Below are positions 12,273 to 25,077 of a DNA stretch of 33,498 nucleotides, one piece after another (the first letter of the stretch is position 1; each line of letters begins with the position of its first letter). Under the pieces are notes generated by a model that worked only from the letters and a program-made list of their open reading frames with translations, did no database searches and was not told where the DNA came from. Source of the DNA: Candidatus Altimarinota bacterium (GTDB lineage Bacteria > Patescibacteriota > Gracilibacteria > BD1-5 > UBA6164); the NCBI GenBank assembly GCA_024710565.1, contig JANJUN010000005.1:1-33498 (forward strand), written 5' to 3'. The position numbers were made by a program, and so were the translations under genes.

Positions 12273-12288
12273 TTTTTAATTTTATTAT

Positions 12289-12594
12289 ATGTCAAATATC
12301 AATATAGAATATACCTATAAAACTCCTGGGGAAATTATGGAGAGTATCACTCCCCTTTTTCATCTTTCTTTTATAGAAATGATACTCATGGGAATTTCTA
12401 TAGCTTTTATCATAGGATTAGTACTATATATAATTCCTTCTTTTTACTCTTTTTCTCTCAATCGTAAAAAAGAGACTGAAAAGAAAAAAAAGAAGCTCTC
12501 TCTGGCACAAATTCTTATTACCAAAGAAATAGAGCAAGAAATAGAAAATGAAATCAAACAAGAACAAGAAGAAAAATTAAAAGCAAGAGAATAA
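12289..12594 (+). CDS. Small single-pass membrane protein with basic/acidic C-tail
   Basis: Hydrophobic FIEMILMGISIAFIIGLVLYIIPSFYSF, then RKKETEKKKKK; adjacent to sortase. Confidence 0.7.
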   Translation: MSNINIEYTYKTPGEIMESITPLFHLSFIEMILMGISIAFIIGLVLYIIPSFYSFSLNRKKETEKKKKKLSLAQILITKEIEQEIENEIKQEQEEKLKARE

Positions 12595-12613
12595 TTCCCC
12601 TTGCTTTTTTATT
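12579..12613 (+). terminator. Rho-independent terminator
   Basis: aaaagcaag...cttgctttt plus T-run. Confidence 0.6.
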
Positions 12614-14939
12614 TTTTCAACTTTTTATTCACTAAAAATTCATAAAACATCATCAAATACATAAAAAAACAAAACAAGAAATATAAAATAAAATTTACAT
12701 TAAATCCTAAGTATAAAATTTCCCAAAAAATAATAAAGAAAATAAACGTATTAAGAAAAAAAAGTGAGAGCCAAAATCTTTTATATTTTAATACATCTGG
12801 TAAAATAGTTTTTACAACAAATTTTAAAAAGAATACGATAAATAACATAAAAAAACTACTTCATAAAAGAACTAATTCTAAAAATAAATTCTTTTGATAT
12901 TTTGATATATCAAGAAAATTTACCATAAAAATAATCCCTGTAATCAAAAATAAACTCAACGCATAAAAGATGTAATATATCTTTAATCTGAGAGGAAAAA
13001 CCCTCGTAATATCAGAAACATTTGGGCTTCTTTTGAGTTCTTTTAAAAGCTCATTTAAACTCGTATTTGAATCAATGACAAAACTAATAAAAAGTCCTCT
13101 TTTATTTTCCCTATACACTATTTTTTTTACTTCAATATCTAAGTTATAAAATGTGTTTGTAATATTATTGAGACTTAAAAAGTCTCTGGTTTTAAACTTT
13201 ATCTTGAGAGTAACCTCTTTGTTATAATCATCTTTTGCATTAAGGAGAGAAATTTTATTGATTACTTTTTCTACTTCGATCCCTCATAAACCTAAAAAAA
13301 GATACATTTGTTTTTCATCGGCAAGTCATAAACTTTTTACAACATTCTTTTTGATTTTTCTGGGGTTACTCTCAAAATGACGAAATCATAAAGTTTCCAA
13401 TTGTGTATTGAGTAAATATTTTCATAACTGTTCTGATTTTCCTTGTGAATATTTCTTAAACACTTCTTTCATTTGATCCTTGGCAATTTTTGTTTTTAAA
13501 CGAAAAAAATTCTCTATTTTATAATCAATATAAATTTTATTTGATTTTTTAAGTTTAACAATATCCCCATTTTTCAAAGCATAAAAAGGGTCTTGGATAA
13601 ATAACCCATTGATAAAAGCTCCAGAAAAAAATTTTCCATAATCAAGACTATACAAAAAAGCATAGTCTATCAAAACAGCCCCTTTCGGAAGTAAAAGAAA
13701 TCATCCGTCTCCATCAAAACATTTTATTTCACTAATAATAATTTCTTGGGAAAGTTTTTCAAAAAATGATTTTGAATCAATCGTCTTTTTTTGAATATCT
13801 AAAACTCCCTTCATCCAATCTGGAAGTTCTTTGTAATCAACTCAAAATCATTTATAAATAAAATGTGCTGCCAATCAAGATTTATTGAGTTTTGACATTC
13901 ATACGGTTTGAATTTGAAATTCTAAAAAGTCTCCATTTTCATCATATACCGTAGTATGAATAGATTGATATCCATTTTTTTTAGGAGTAGAAATATAATC
14001 TTTAAATTTATCATTTTTTACATTGTAGAGTTTATGAATAAGTCATAAAACTGTGTAAGCATCTTGCAGGGTTTTTGTGATAACTCTCAAAGCAAGAACA
14101 TCATAAATTTCCTTATAATCAATATTTTTATTTTTTATTTTATTATATATAGAGTACAAACTTTTCACTCTTCATTCAATATTGATTATAGGAATCTTCA
14201 TTTGCGCACATTCTTTTTGAATCTTATTGTGGGCCTCAATAATTTTTTGTTTATGGTACTCATATTTTTTCCCAAAAATTTTATCGAGTTTTTTATACTC
14301 TTCTTCCTCAGTATATTTAAAACATAAATCATGCATATGACTTAAAAATTCTCAAATAGAGAGAAAATTTACGATAGGGAGATAAATTTCTTGAGTTTCA
14401 CGAGCGATTCTATACCTTTTATTTTTGGGTAAATATTCTAAAGTTTCTAAATTATGAAATCTATCTGCAATTTTTACTAAAAATATTCTGATATCGTCGC
14501 CAACTGAAACGAGTGATTGTTTGAGATTTTCGATATCTTTTTTATTCATATCGAGCGTATAATATAACTGTCATAATTGAGTTACTCATTGTACTATAGA
14601 GGCGACCTCTTTTCAAAACTGCTTTTCAATTTGAGAAAGCGTGATTTTTTTATTATCTAAAACATCATGTAATATAGCTGAAATAAGTGAGGTTTCATCT
14701 GCTTCTATCTGAGTTAAATGAAGGGCGATATGGAGTGGATGGGTAACATAGAGTTCTTTTGATTTTCTATAAACTCACTTGTGAGCTTCATAGGCAAAGA
14801 AAAATGCTTTTTGTAAAAGTTCTTTATTATAATATGGATTATATTTTATTATCTCATTACCAAGTCTATCAAAAAGTTCTTGCACATACTTTTCCATAAA
14901 AAAATGCTTAGGATTATTTTTTTCAAGTAATTTTAGCAT
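12609..14939 (-). CDS. RelA/SpoT homologue (HD, synthetase, TGS-like, ACT-like) with C-terminal transmembrane domain
   Basis: HPLHIALHLTQIEADETSLISAILHDVLDN (HD); RVKSLYSIYNKIKNKNIDYKEIYDVLALRVI; STPKKNGYQSIHTTVY; FLEFQIQTVWMSKLNKSGLAAHFIYKG; then multiple hydrophobic helices (IYYIFYALSLFLITGIIFMVNF..., LVLLGSSFFMLFIVFFLKFVVK..., LSLFFLNTFIFFIIFWEILYLGF, NFILYFLFCFFMYLMMFYEF). Possible TTG start at 14957. Confidence 0.9.
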
Positions 14940-15142
14940 AGTTTTAAAAAATATCAATTTATTTTATAAAGTCATAAAAAGATGCCTCTAGAAAATATAT
15001 AGGCTTCAAATAGGGTTTTTAAGCACTATTTATATTTGACAATTTATATTTTTAGATATACTTTTTCACATATTTAATCCTTATCTTTTGACATGGGGTC
15101 ATAAAATAATAGTGATTAAATATTTTATACGGAGACTAAGAG

Positions 15143-15298
15143 ATGACAAAAAACCAAAGTAATTGGCCTCAATTTCGCAAATGGAAAAAGGATTTTCGCA
15201 AAAAACATCCTGAAATTTTGACGCTTCCCAGTAATACACGGAAACATATCTATACAAAAGCATTACAAGAACAAGGGATTAGAACGAAAACTACTTGA
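15143..15298 (+). CDS. 51-aa basic protein that appears to use TGA as stop; compositionally foreign
   Basis: SD ggag 8 nt before ATG; MTKNQSNWPQFRKWKKDFRKKHPEILTLPSNTRKHIYTKALQEQGIRTKTT then TGA; terminator follows; Arg codons mainly CGC/CGG. Confidence 0.7.
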   Translation: MTKNQSNWPQFRKWKKDFRKKHPEILTLPSNTRKHIYTKALQEQGIRTKTT

Positions 15299-15321
15299 TC
15301 CCTATCCTTAGCCCCAATAAT

Positions 15322-15355
15322 AAAAACGGTAATATCACTATTACCGTTTTTTCTT
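15322..15355 (+). terminator. Rho-independent terminator after the 51-aa ORF
   Basis: aaaacggtaata tcac tattaccgtttt ttcttttt. Confidence 0.85.
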
Positions 15356-15356
15356 T

Positions 15357-17624
<2,268 letters not shown>

Positions 17625-17663
17625 TCTTTGTATTTTGTATTATGTTAGCATCACAGTAAAAAG

Positions 17664-17909
17664 TTATACTTCTATATTTAATATATTTCCCACTTTTTGA
17701 GCAACTGATACCATTCTTCATTGCTTTGTAAAATATTCCGCAGCAGTACCTGGAACTACATCCCCTGCTTGTTTCATAGAATCTATCCTTCTCACTCCAT
17801 TTTCATGGATAATTTTAGCATCTCTCATATTATCTGATGCTACATTTGTTTTGTATTCTTGTGCCATATGTCAAAATACACTTGGCATTCATAATGGTCC
17901 TACTCACAT
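17664..17909 (-). CDS. Small hypothetical protein
   Basis: MGVGPLGMPSVFGHMAQEYKTNVASDNMRDAKIIHENGVRRIDSMKQAGDVVPGTAAEYFTKQGRMVSVAQKVGNILNIEV; open only with TGA=Gly. Confidence 0.65.
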
Positions 17910-17966
17910 ATTTTTATTTTTATTTTGTAAAATATTTTTGTGTGAAGCATTATATTTATTTTTAAA

Positions 17967-19310
17967 TTACTTGTCAAAAAAATTTTTCTTTTTTTCTATC
18001 CAAAAACCTTCCTGTCTACAAATTTTTAACACATCGTTTTTATCAAGTAAAATATATTTCAATGCCTCTTCCATAAAAATAGTATTCTGACTTCCTTTAA
18101 ATAAAAGAATATATTTTTTATCTTCTGTTTGCAATTTTTCTTGCAGAAATTGTCATAAAATCTTTGAGTTTTTAAAATGTTTCGCCTGAGGAACGAGAGG
18201 TAAAAAGTATTTTTGCATACTTTCTCAAACAATAAAAATATTTCCTGATTTTTCTTTTAAAAAATGCGCTAATTTTTCATGTTCTGCTTTGGTGTATTCT
18301 CAAAGTTCTCTCATTTCTCAAAGACATAAAATCATCTCATAATCTGGATATATTTTTTGAGATAAAAGGAAAAAATTTTCTAAAACTTTTTTCATACTTT
18401 CGGGTGCCGCATTGTATGAACTATCAACTAAAATAGAATTTTTTATTCCTGGGAAACAAGAAAATCTTGAATATTGCAAAGTAAAATTCAAATATAATTC
18501 TTCTCAAATAAGAGAAAAAAGAGATTTATTATAGTATTTGCGATATAAAATATCTGCTATACAAAGTCAAACACTTATATATCAAATATTTTCTTGCCCG
18601 ATTAAATTTGAGGTAATTTTTAAATTTTGTTTATGATGGGATACCAATTGAAAAGAGGAAGTCACCACTCCATCTTTTTTTTCTAAAGTATATTCTCTTC
18701 ATTGAATATCTGTTTTTTGTTCTTTTTCCTCTCAGGAAGTAGTATAAAATATTTTATCTGAAACAATAGTTTTTTCATATATTTTTGAAAATTCATCATC
18801 CATATTAAGAAAACTTACTTCTTTGCTAGATTGAAGCAATTTATATTTTTCACTCGCTATTACCTCTTTAGACTCAAATTGACTGGAATGTACTTTATCT
18901 ATTTTTGTTACAATTCCAATTTCTGGAGTAACAATAGAAAGTAAAAAATCCATTTCTCAAATATGATCTATTCCATACTCTAAAAAGATAATATCATATT
19001 TTTTTTCTCAAAAAAATGACGTGCAAAAAGCTTTTATAAGTGTTTTTATAACCGATAAAAAATGTGGTTCATAATCAGAAATTCATAAAACAGAAAGACT
19101 CAACCCAAGTTCTCCATTAAAATTTTTACTCGAAGTAGCAATAATTTTTTCCGGTAATTGTTGCTTGAGTAATTCTGAAATAATCATTCTACAACTTGTT
19201 TTTCCTATACTTCCTGTGACTCAAATCACAAAAGGTTTTTGTTTTTTTATATATTTTTTTGCTAAAAATCAAAATACTTGAAAATAGACATGGAGGAGTT
19301 TTTGTTTCAT
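17967..19310 (-). CDS. murF: MurF-type Mur ligase (UDP-MurNAc-tripeptide:D-Ala-D-Ala ligase-like)
   Basis: FVIGVTGSIGKTSCRMIISELL P-loop, ATSSKNFNGELGLSLSVLG, YDIIFLEYGIDHIGEMDFLLSIVTPEIGIVT, ILVDSSYNAAPESMKKVLENF. Confidence 0.9.
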
Positions 19311-19373
19311 AATTTTTTTTCTAAAAATATTGGTGTGATGATTATATGATTTTTGATTTTTTTGCAAAAAGAA

Positions 19374-19398
19374 AAACCTTCGTAATAAACGAAGGTTT
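19374..19398 (-). terminator. Rho-independent terminator between the 92-aa ORF and murF
   Basis: Minus strand: aaaccttcgt ttatt acgaaggttt followed by ttcttttt. Confidence 0.88.
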
Positions 19399-19424
19399 GT
19401 TTCCCCAAACGAAAAGAAAATTTT

Positions 19425-19703
19425 TCATCGAGGATAGGTAACTCGCCGAGGAGTAATCCCCGTCAAGTCTTGCAACATTTTTGCTGACGATTCACATCCG
19501 GTAAGAATCATTCTCCTGTCGCCATCCACGATCGGATTTCCATCATTATTGAGAAAATCACGGCCGGGATGCCGCAGGCGACGAAGCGAAACAAACTGTT
19601 TCATAACCGCCTTGAATGAGCCAGAAATCTGAGCCAAGGGAAAACCCTTAACGATCAAGGTCTCACTCGTCATGTGTGCCGTATTATAGCGTTCCAATTG
19701 CAT
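19425..19703 (-). CDS. 92-aa protein that appears to use TGA as stop; compositionally foreign
   Basis: SD aaaggag 5-6 nt before ATG; MQLERYNTAHMTSETLIVKGFPLAQISGSFKAVMKQFVSLRRLRHPGRDFLNNDGNPIVDGDRRMILTGCESSAKMLQDLTGITPRRVTYPR then TGA; 8 of 10 Arg codons are CGN; all 7 Gly codons are GGN and none is TGA. Confidence 0.75.
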   Translation of the reverse strand: MQLERYNTAHMTSETLIVKGFPLAQISGSFKAVMKQFVSLRRLRHPGRDFLNNDGNPIVDGDRRMILTGCESSAKMLQDLTGITPRRVTYPR

Positions 19704-19720
19704 GGTGTTCTCCTTTTTTT

Positions 19721-19734
19721 CGTCAAAACTGACG
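19721..19734. promoter_or_regulatory. Small palindrome upstream of the 92-aa ORF (possible operator)
   Basis: cgtca aaac tgacg just upstream of the SD; TTGACA-like element further upstream (19762-19767, minus strand). Confidence 0.35.
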
Positions 19735-19831
19735 ATATCTTTTTACATATTTTTATTATTTTGTCAAGAAAAAAATACATTTTTTTAAAAAAATAGATAT
19801 AATATCCGTATCCTAAAAATAATCTTAGACT

Positions 19832-20827
19832 ATGAAAAATTTTTATTTGGTAGATTTATGAATTGATAAAAGTAAACAAAATGCCTATATTTCCAATACT
19901 CTGCTCTCAAAAATAGAACAAAACCTAAAAGAAAAGAAAAAAATTATTCTCTATCTCAACAAAAGATGAGCCTATGATTTTGTTTTGTGTGAAGATTGTC
20001 ATCATATAAAAAAATGCCTAAAATGTGACATCTCTTTATCAGTACATAAAAATCCTGAAAGATATGTATGTCACCATTGTATGTATACAGAAAATATTTC
20101 TCTTGAATGCGAAAAGTGTCATGGAACAAAATTAAAACATATCTGAGTAGGAACACAACAAATAGAAAAAAGTCTCCAAATACTTTTCCCAAAAACACGT
20201 ATTTTTAGAATGGACAGCGATAGTGTGAGAAATATTTCTGGAAAAAAAGAAGCTCTGAGTAACATAGAAACTGCTGAGATTATTATCGGAACAAAGATGA
20301 TAACTACTGGATTTGATTTGAGAAATATTTGATTGATTGGAATTATTTTACTCGAACAAGAACTTCAAATTCCAAAATACGATACAGAAGAAAAAATCTA
20401 TCAAAATATAAGGCAACTTATCTGAAGATGATGAAGATTATGAGAAGAGAGTGATATCTTGATACAAACCCTCGCACCTAAAAACGGAATGATACAAAAT
20501 ATAGTTGAGCTCAATTATAAAGATTTTTTCAAAAAAGTCCTCGAAGAAAGAAAAATATTTCACTATCCTCCTTTTGTTGAACTCGCAACCCTCAGATATA
20601 AAGATAAAAATAAACTCGCTTCTATCGATTATATAAATACTCTGAAAAATACGCTTGACGCCTACAACTCAGGAAATTTTGAAATCATAAAAATTGATAC
20701 TCCTACCAAAAGAGACAACCAATTTTTCACCAAGATCATTATCAAATGAGAAAATATTAGAAATTTTCTCCAAAATATAAAATGAGAAATTCTCAAAAAC
20801 AAAGATTTAGCCGTTATTTTTGAATAA
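19832..20827 (+). CDS. PriA-like protein, C-terminal half only
   Basis: KKKIILYLNKRGAYDFVLCEDCHHIKKCLKCDISLSVHK...CHHC...CEKCHG zinc region; IIIGTKMITTGFD; motif VI QLIGRGGRLGEES (three Gly are TGA). No Walker A/B region upstream. Confidence 0.87.
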
Positions 20828-20995
20828 TTTCCCCGTCATTCCAATATTTTTTTAAAGACTTCTAGAAGCGATACATTTTGAACTACAAAATACAAAAACT
20901 TTTTAACAAAATTTAAATAAAAATTTTGCAGTTTTTTTTATTTTCGTATACTAAATCCTAGACAAAAATTAAGTTTATTTTTTTACTCTTTTTAT

Positions 20996-22114
20996 ATGAA
21001 ATTTCAAATAGAAACACTGACTCTGAAAAATGCTTTAGATACGGTAAATCACGCAACAGCAAGTATTTCTACCACTCCTATATTGGAAAATATTTTAATA
21101 AAAGTACACTTTTCAAACATTGTATTCACCGCAAATAATTTAGAAATGGCCATTGAACATGTCGTATCTCAAAATATAAAAATAGAAAATGAGGGAGCTT
21201 TTTGTATTCCTTCAAAAATTTTTACCAATTATATCTCTCTTTTAGAAGATGACACGGTACAAATTGAACTTCTTCATGATAATTCTTTAGAAATAAAAAC
21301 AGAATCCTCAAAAATAAAAATCAAAGGAAATCCAGCAAGTGATTTTCCACTTATTCCAACGATAAAAGAAGTTTCTCACCTCACTCTCAAATCAGATATC
21401 ATTAAAAAATCTATAGAAAAAACTCTTTTTTCTGCTGCCGAATGAAATATTCGTCCAACTTTAGCAGGAATTCTTGTAAATATAAGTCAATGAGTTGCTA
21501 AATTTGCGACTACCGATAGTTTTAGAATGAGTGAATTTAAAGTAGATATTGGAGAAAATATTTCTGGAAACTTTTCTCAAGTTATTCCAAGTAAAACGGC
21601 TTTTGAACTCAAAAGTTTACTGTGAGAAAAAACAGAAATAAAAATAATCGTTTGAGAAAATCAGATTGGTTTTATGTTTGGAAATACAAAATTTTATTCT
21701 AGACTCCTCAATGGAAAATTTCCTGATTATGAATGATTTTTCCCAACTTCATACAATTCAAGAGCGATTATCAATAGATTTGACCTCATCTCAGGGCTTA
21801 AAAAAATTAACCTTCTCTCAAGAGAAACCAATTATTCTATTAAAATGAGTATTTCAAATGAAACTGGTATTTTAATAGAAACTTCTCAAACTCAGATCTG
21901 AGAAGCAAGAATTCATCTCGTTGGATCTATTGAGTGAGAAGAAGCCATTATCTGACTGAATAGTGAATACCTCCTAGAAGCACTTGGAGCGATTGACACG
22001 AGTCACGTTTCTATTAGTTTTGAATCTCCTCTTTCTCCAATACTCATCACTGGGATTTCAGAAGACAATAAAAAAGATGGATTTAGACACATCATTATGC
22101 CACTAAAAATATAA
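20996..22114 (+). CDS. dnaN: DNA polymerase III beta sliding clamp
   Basis: MKFQIETLTLKNALDTVNHATASISTTPILENILI...SAAEGNIRPTLAGILVNISQGVAKFATTDSFRMSEF...FPDYEGFFP...C-terminal HIIMPLKI. Confidence 0.94.
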
Positions 22115-22175
22115 AACCGAAGGAATGATACTTTTCAGAAAGGAGCATTGTAAAAAAATACTTATAAATAGTACT

Positions 22176-22212
22176 GATGATTTCTCGATTGTAGAGAAAT
22201 CATCTTTTTTTT
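22176..22212 (+). terminator. Rho-independent terminator downstream of dnaN
   Basis: gatgatttctc...gagaaatcatc + tttttttt. Confidence 0.88.
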
Positions 22213-22276
22213 ATTTTTACTCAACTTATAAAAACCTCTCCCCCCTTTCTCATTTTTATTGAAAAACACAAAAATG

Positions 22277-22304
22277 TTGACAGCATCTTTTTTTTCTATA
22301 TAAG
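22277..22304 (+). promoter_or_regulatory. Sigma70-type promoter
   Basis: TTGACA - 16 nt - TATAAG upstream of the 22335 CDS. Confidence 0.55.
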
Positions 22305-22334
22305 TTATGAAATTTAAATTTTATTTCATTTTAT

Positions 22335-23621
22335 ATGCAATTATTTCCCCATACCTCAGAGAAAGAAAAATCACGTTTATTTCAAGAACAATATACTACA
22401 GAACAACTTGCTATAGATAGCGAAAGAAAAGAAAGATTAACACATATCGTTTCTTGTCTTTGACCTATGAAAGATGAGTGTAAATTATCTATTTGTATTC
22501 CAGCATATCGTGAATCAGGAATTATTGAAAATACTCTCAAACACTATACCATCAATCAAATCGATAATACCGGAAACAAACTCGATCCAAATATATTTGA
22601 AATAAATATTTTAGTAAATAAACCAAATCCAAATACTCCCGATGATAGAGAAATGTTGGAAGAAATTTATAACTTTAAATCTGCTTATAGTGAATACCAA
22701 ATAAATATTGCTCAAGTAGTATATAATTTTCCTAAAAAACCTGTTATTTGATTGATATTTAAAGATATAGCAGACGCTGTTATCATAAGAAATCTAGACA
22801 GAACTTGAGTCTCTAGCAAAGATAAATCCAGTTTGATATTAAGAACCGCTGGAGCTGATGTAGAATCTCTCAATCCTCTTTTATTATCACGTACTCTTTC
22901 TATATTTTCCAATTCAAATGTCGTTGCTCATCGCTGAGAGACTCGCCTTCCACCGGAATTATTGAAGTCTTTTCCACTTCTACATGTTATGCAAACATTA
23001 GCCGTATTTTTACTCAGACAATATCATGGAAATCAAACTATAAATGGTCCTTTTTCCTATAGCGCAGAAGCCTATGCAAGAGTAGGGTGATTTAACGCAA
23101 AAAAATCTTTATGAGAAGAAATTGACCTCTCAAAAAAGATTTGGGCCCTCACTCACAATATAGAAGAACAACTCTTATTTATAAAAGATTTAGTAAAAGA
23201 TGTCCTCAATAATCCAAGAAGACAAATTCACTCCTTAATACACGGATCTGGGATGGCTGGAAGATATCAAAATTTTTGACAAACCTCTCACGAAAATCAT
23301 TTAAGAGCCGTTGGAAATGATTGGAAAAACATTACTGCTGAAAATATTCCCGATTTTTGTCAGCTCACTAGCGAAAATCTTTCTCGTGAAGTTTCGGCGT
23401 ATTATCGTGTATATGTAAAGATTGCGCAATCAAATAATACTCCTATCGAAGAAATCGATATCATATTTATGAAAGCATTTCGCCTTTCTGGAATTACTGA
23501 GTATACTTTCAATAAAGGAAGTCACAATACGGATAATTCTATCGAAATAAAAAATATAGATGGGCTTATTTTGCAAATGAAAAACCAAAATTTTTCTTGG
23601 AAAAAAAAATTTGGCTTATAG
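22335..23621 (+). CDS. Glycosyltransferase-family-2-like protein
   Basis: LSICIPAYRESGIIENTLKHY nucleotide-sugar-binding-like start, LRTAGADVESLNP, INGPFSYSAEAYARVGGFNAKKSLGEEIDLSKKI; TAG stop. Confidence 0.72.
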
Positions 23622-23655
23622 ATGTTTTTACTTTTCTTCTCTGTTTTTAAATAGA

Positions 23656-24378
23656 CTAAAAAGGAGAAAATATATCCCTCAATACCTTCAATGCCAAGTT
23701 TTGTTCTATAAAAAAGGGGGATGTCGCAACGGTGATAATTTTTGCTTTTTTTGCAATATCTAAAATAATTTTTTTCTTGAGTTCAGAATCGATATAATCC
23801 AAATTTGGTTCAAAAAAATCTAAATCCAGATTTAAAATAATCGACGCATCTTCTATTTTTTCAAAATCATATGAAAGTAAATCCGACTCACTTCTGATTT
23901 GAACGACTTTTTTCACAAAACCATTTTGTACTGCCGGGATGATATAATTTCCGACATTCACTCAAAAATTGGTATACTCAAATACTTTTTGTAAATCTTT
24001 TATTTCTTCTTTAGAAATTATTTTTTCTGGTACTCGTGTATCAGCATGTTCATCAATATGATACAAGATATTATTTTCTGAGATAATTCACTCGTGTTTT
24101 GCCAAATACCAAAAATACAGTGCATGATTGTGATTATCAAAAAGATAGAGAGGAATTCATTGCCAGTTTATTTTATAAAAATTTTTAAGACCTCTAGCTG
24201 AGACCAGATTTCCATCAAAATCAAAGTCCTCAAAAACGATTTCATCTCCAAGTTCCACCTGAGAAAAGTCCTCTATTTCCAATAAACTTGGAACAAAGAG
24301 CTTTTTATTTGCTCTTTTATCAAAAGAAAATGCATTATTTCAAAGACACTCTGTAATATAAAATGAGTTTTTATACAT
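23656..24378 (-). CDS. UPF0489 family protein
   Basis: NHNHALYFWYLAKHEG...YHIDEHADTR...ASIILNLDLDFFEP pattern; TAG stop. Confidence 0.75.
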
Positions 24379-24442
24379 AAATATTTATACAATTTAAATT
24401 TTTCCTTATAATATAAAAAAATTAAAAATAACCAAGTTGAAA

Positions 24443-25066
24443 ATGAAAATAAAAGAAATCATCCAAAAACTTGATGAACTCTTCCCAAATCCAAAAACAG
24501 AACTTGAATTCAATAATGAGTTTCAATTATTGATAGCTATTATTATGTCCGCTCAAACTACAGATAAACAAGTCAATAAAATCAATAAAATATTTTTTAC
24601 CAAATTTTCTACTCCCAAAGAACTCTATGAGTTGTGAGAGGATGAAATCAGAAGAAATATAAATAAAATATGACTCTACAATTCAAAAGCAAAAAATATT
24701 TTTCTCACTTCAAAAATGTTGTATGAACAATTTGACCAAAAAATTCCTGAAAGTTTACCAACACTCCAAACACTTCCTTGAGTTGGGATAAAAACAGCAA
24801 AAGTTTGGCTTTCTGTAGTAAAAAATGAGCCCTATTTAGCCGTTGATACGCACGTCCATAGAGTACTCAATCGTTTAGGAATAGTCAAAACAAAAACCCC
24901 TCTTGAAACCGATAAAATCGCTGAAAAAAAATTAAAAAAAGAAGACCTCGCTCGTCTTCATCATACCCTTATATTATTTGGAAGGTATTATTGTACCGCA
25001 AAAAAACCAAAATGTAGAGATTGTGTACTAACTGAATATTGTTCTTATAAAGAAAAAAATCTCTAA
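24443..25066 (+). CDS. nth: Endonuclease III
   Basis: FQLLIAIIMSAQTTDKQVNKI, LPGVGIKTAKVWLSV HhH, AVDTHVHRVLNRLG, Fe-S CTAKKPKCRDCVLTEYC; alternative TTG start 24437. Confidence 0.95.
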
Positions 25067-25077
25067 AAAAGAGATTT

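Noticed and set aside
17851-18090. 79-aa plus ORF
   Set aside because: Antisense to the small 17664-17909 gene and the murF 3' end.
20828-20995. Replication origin next to dnaN
   Set aside because: AT-rich spacer, but no TTATCCACA-type DnaA box cluster and no dnaA gene nearby; the single near-match (ttatccac, about 4131) is inside the kinase coding region.
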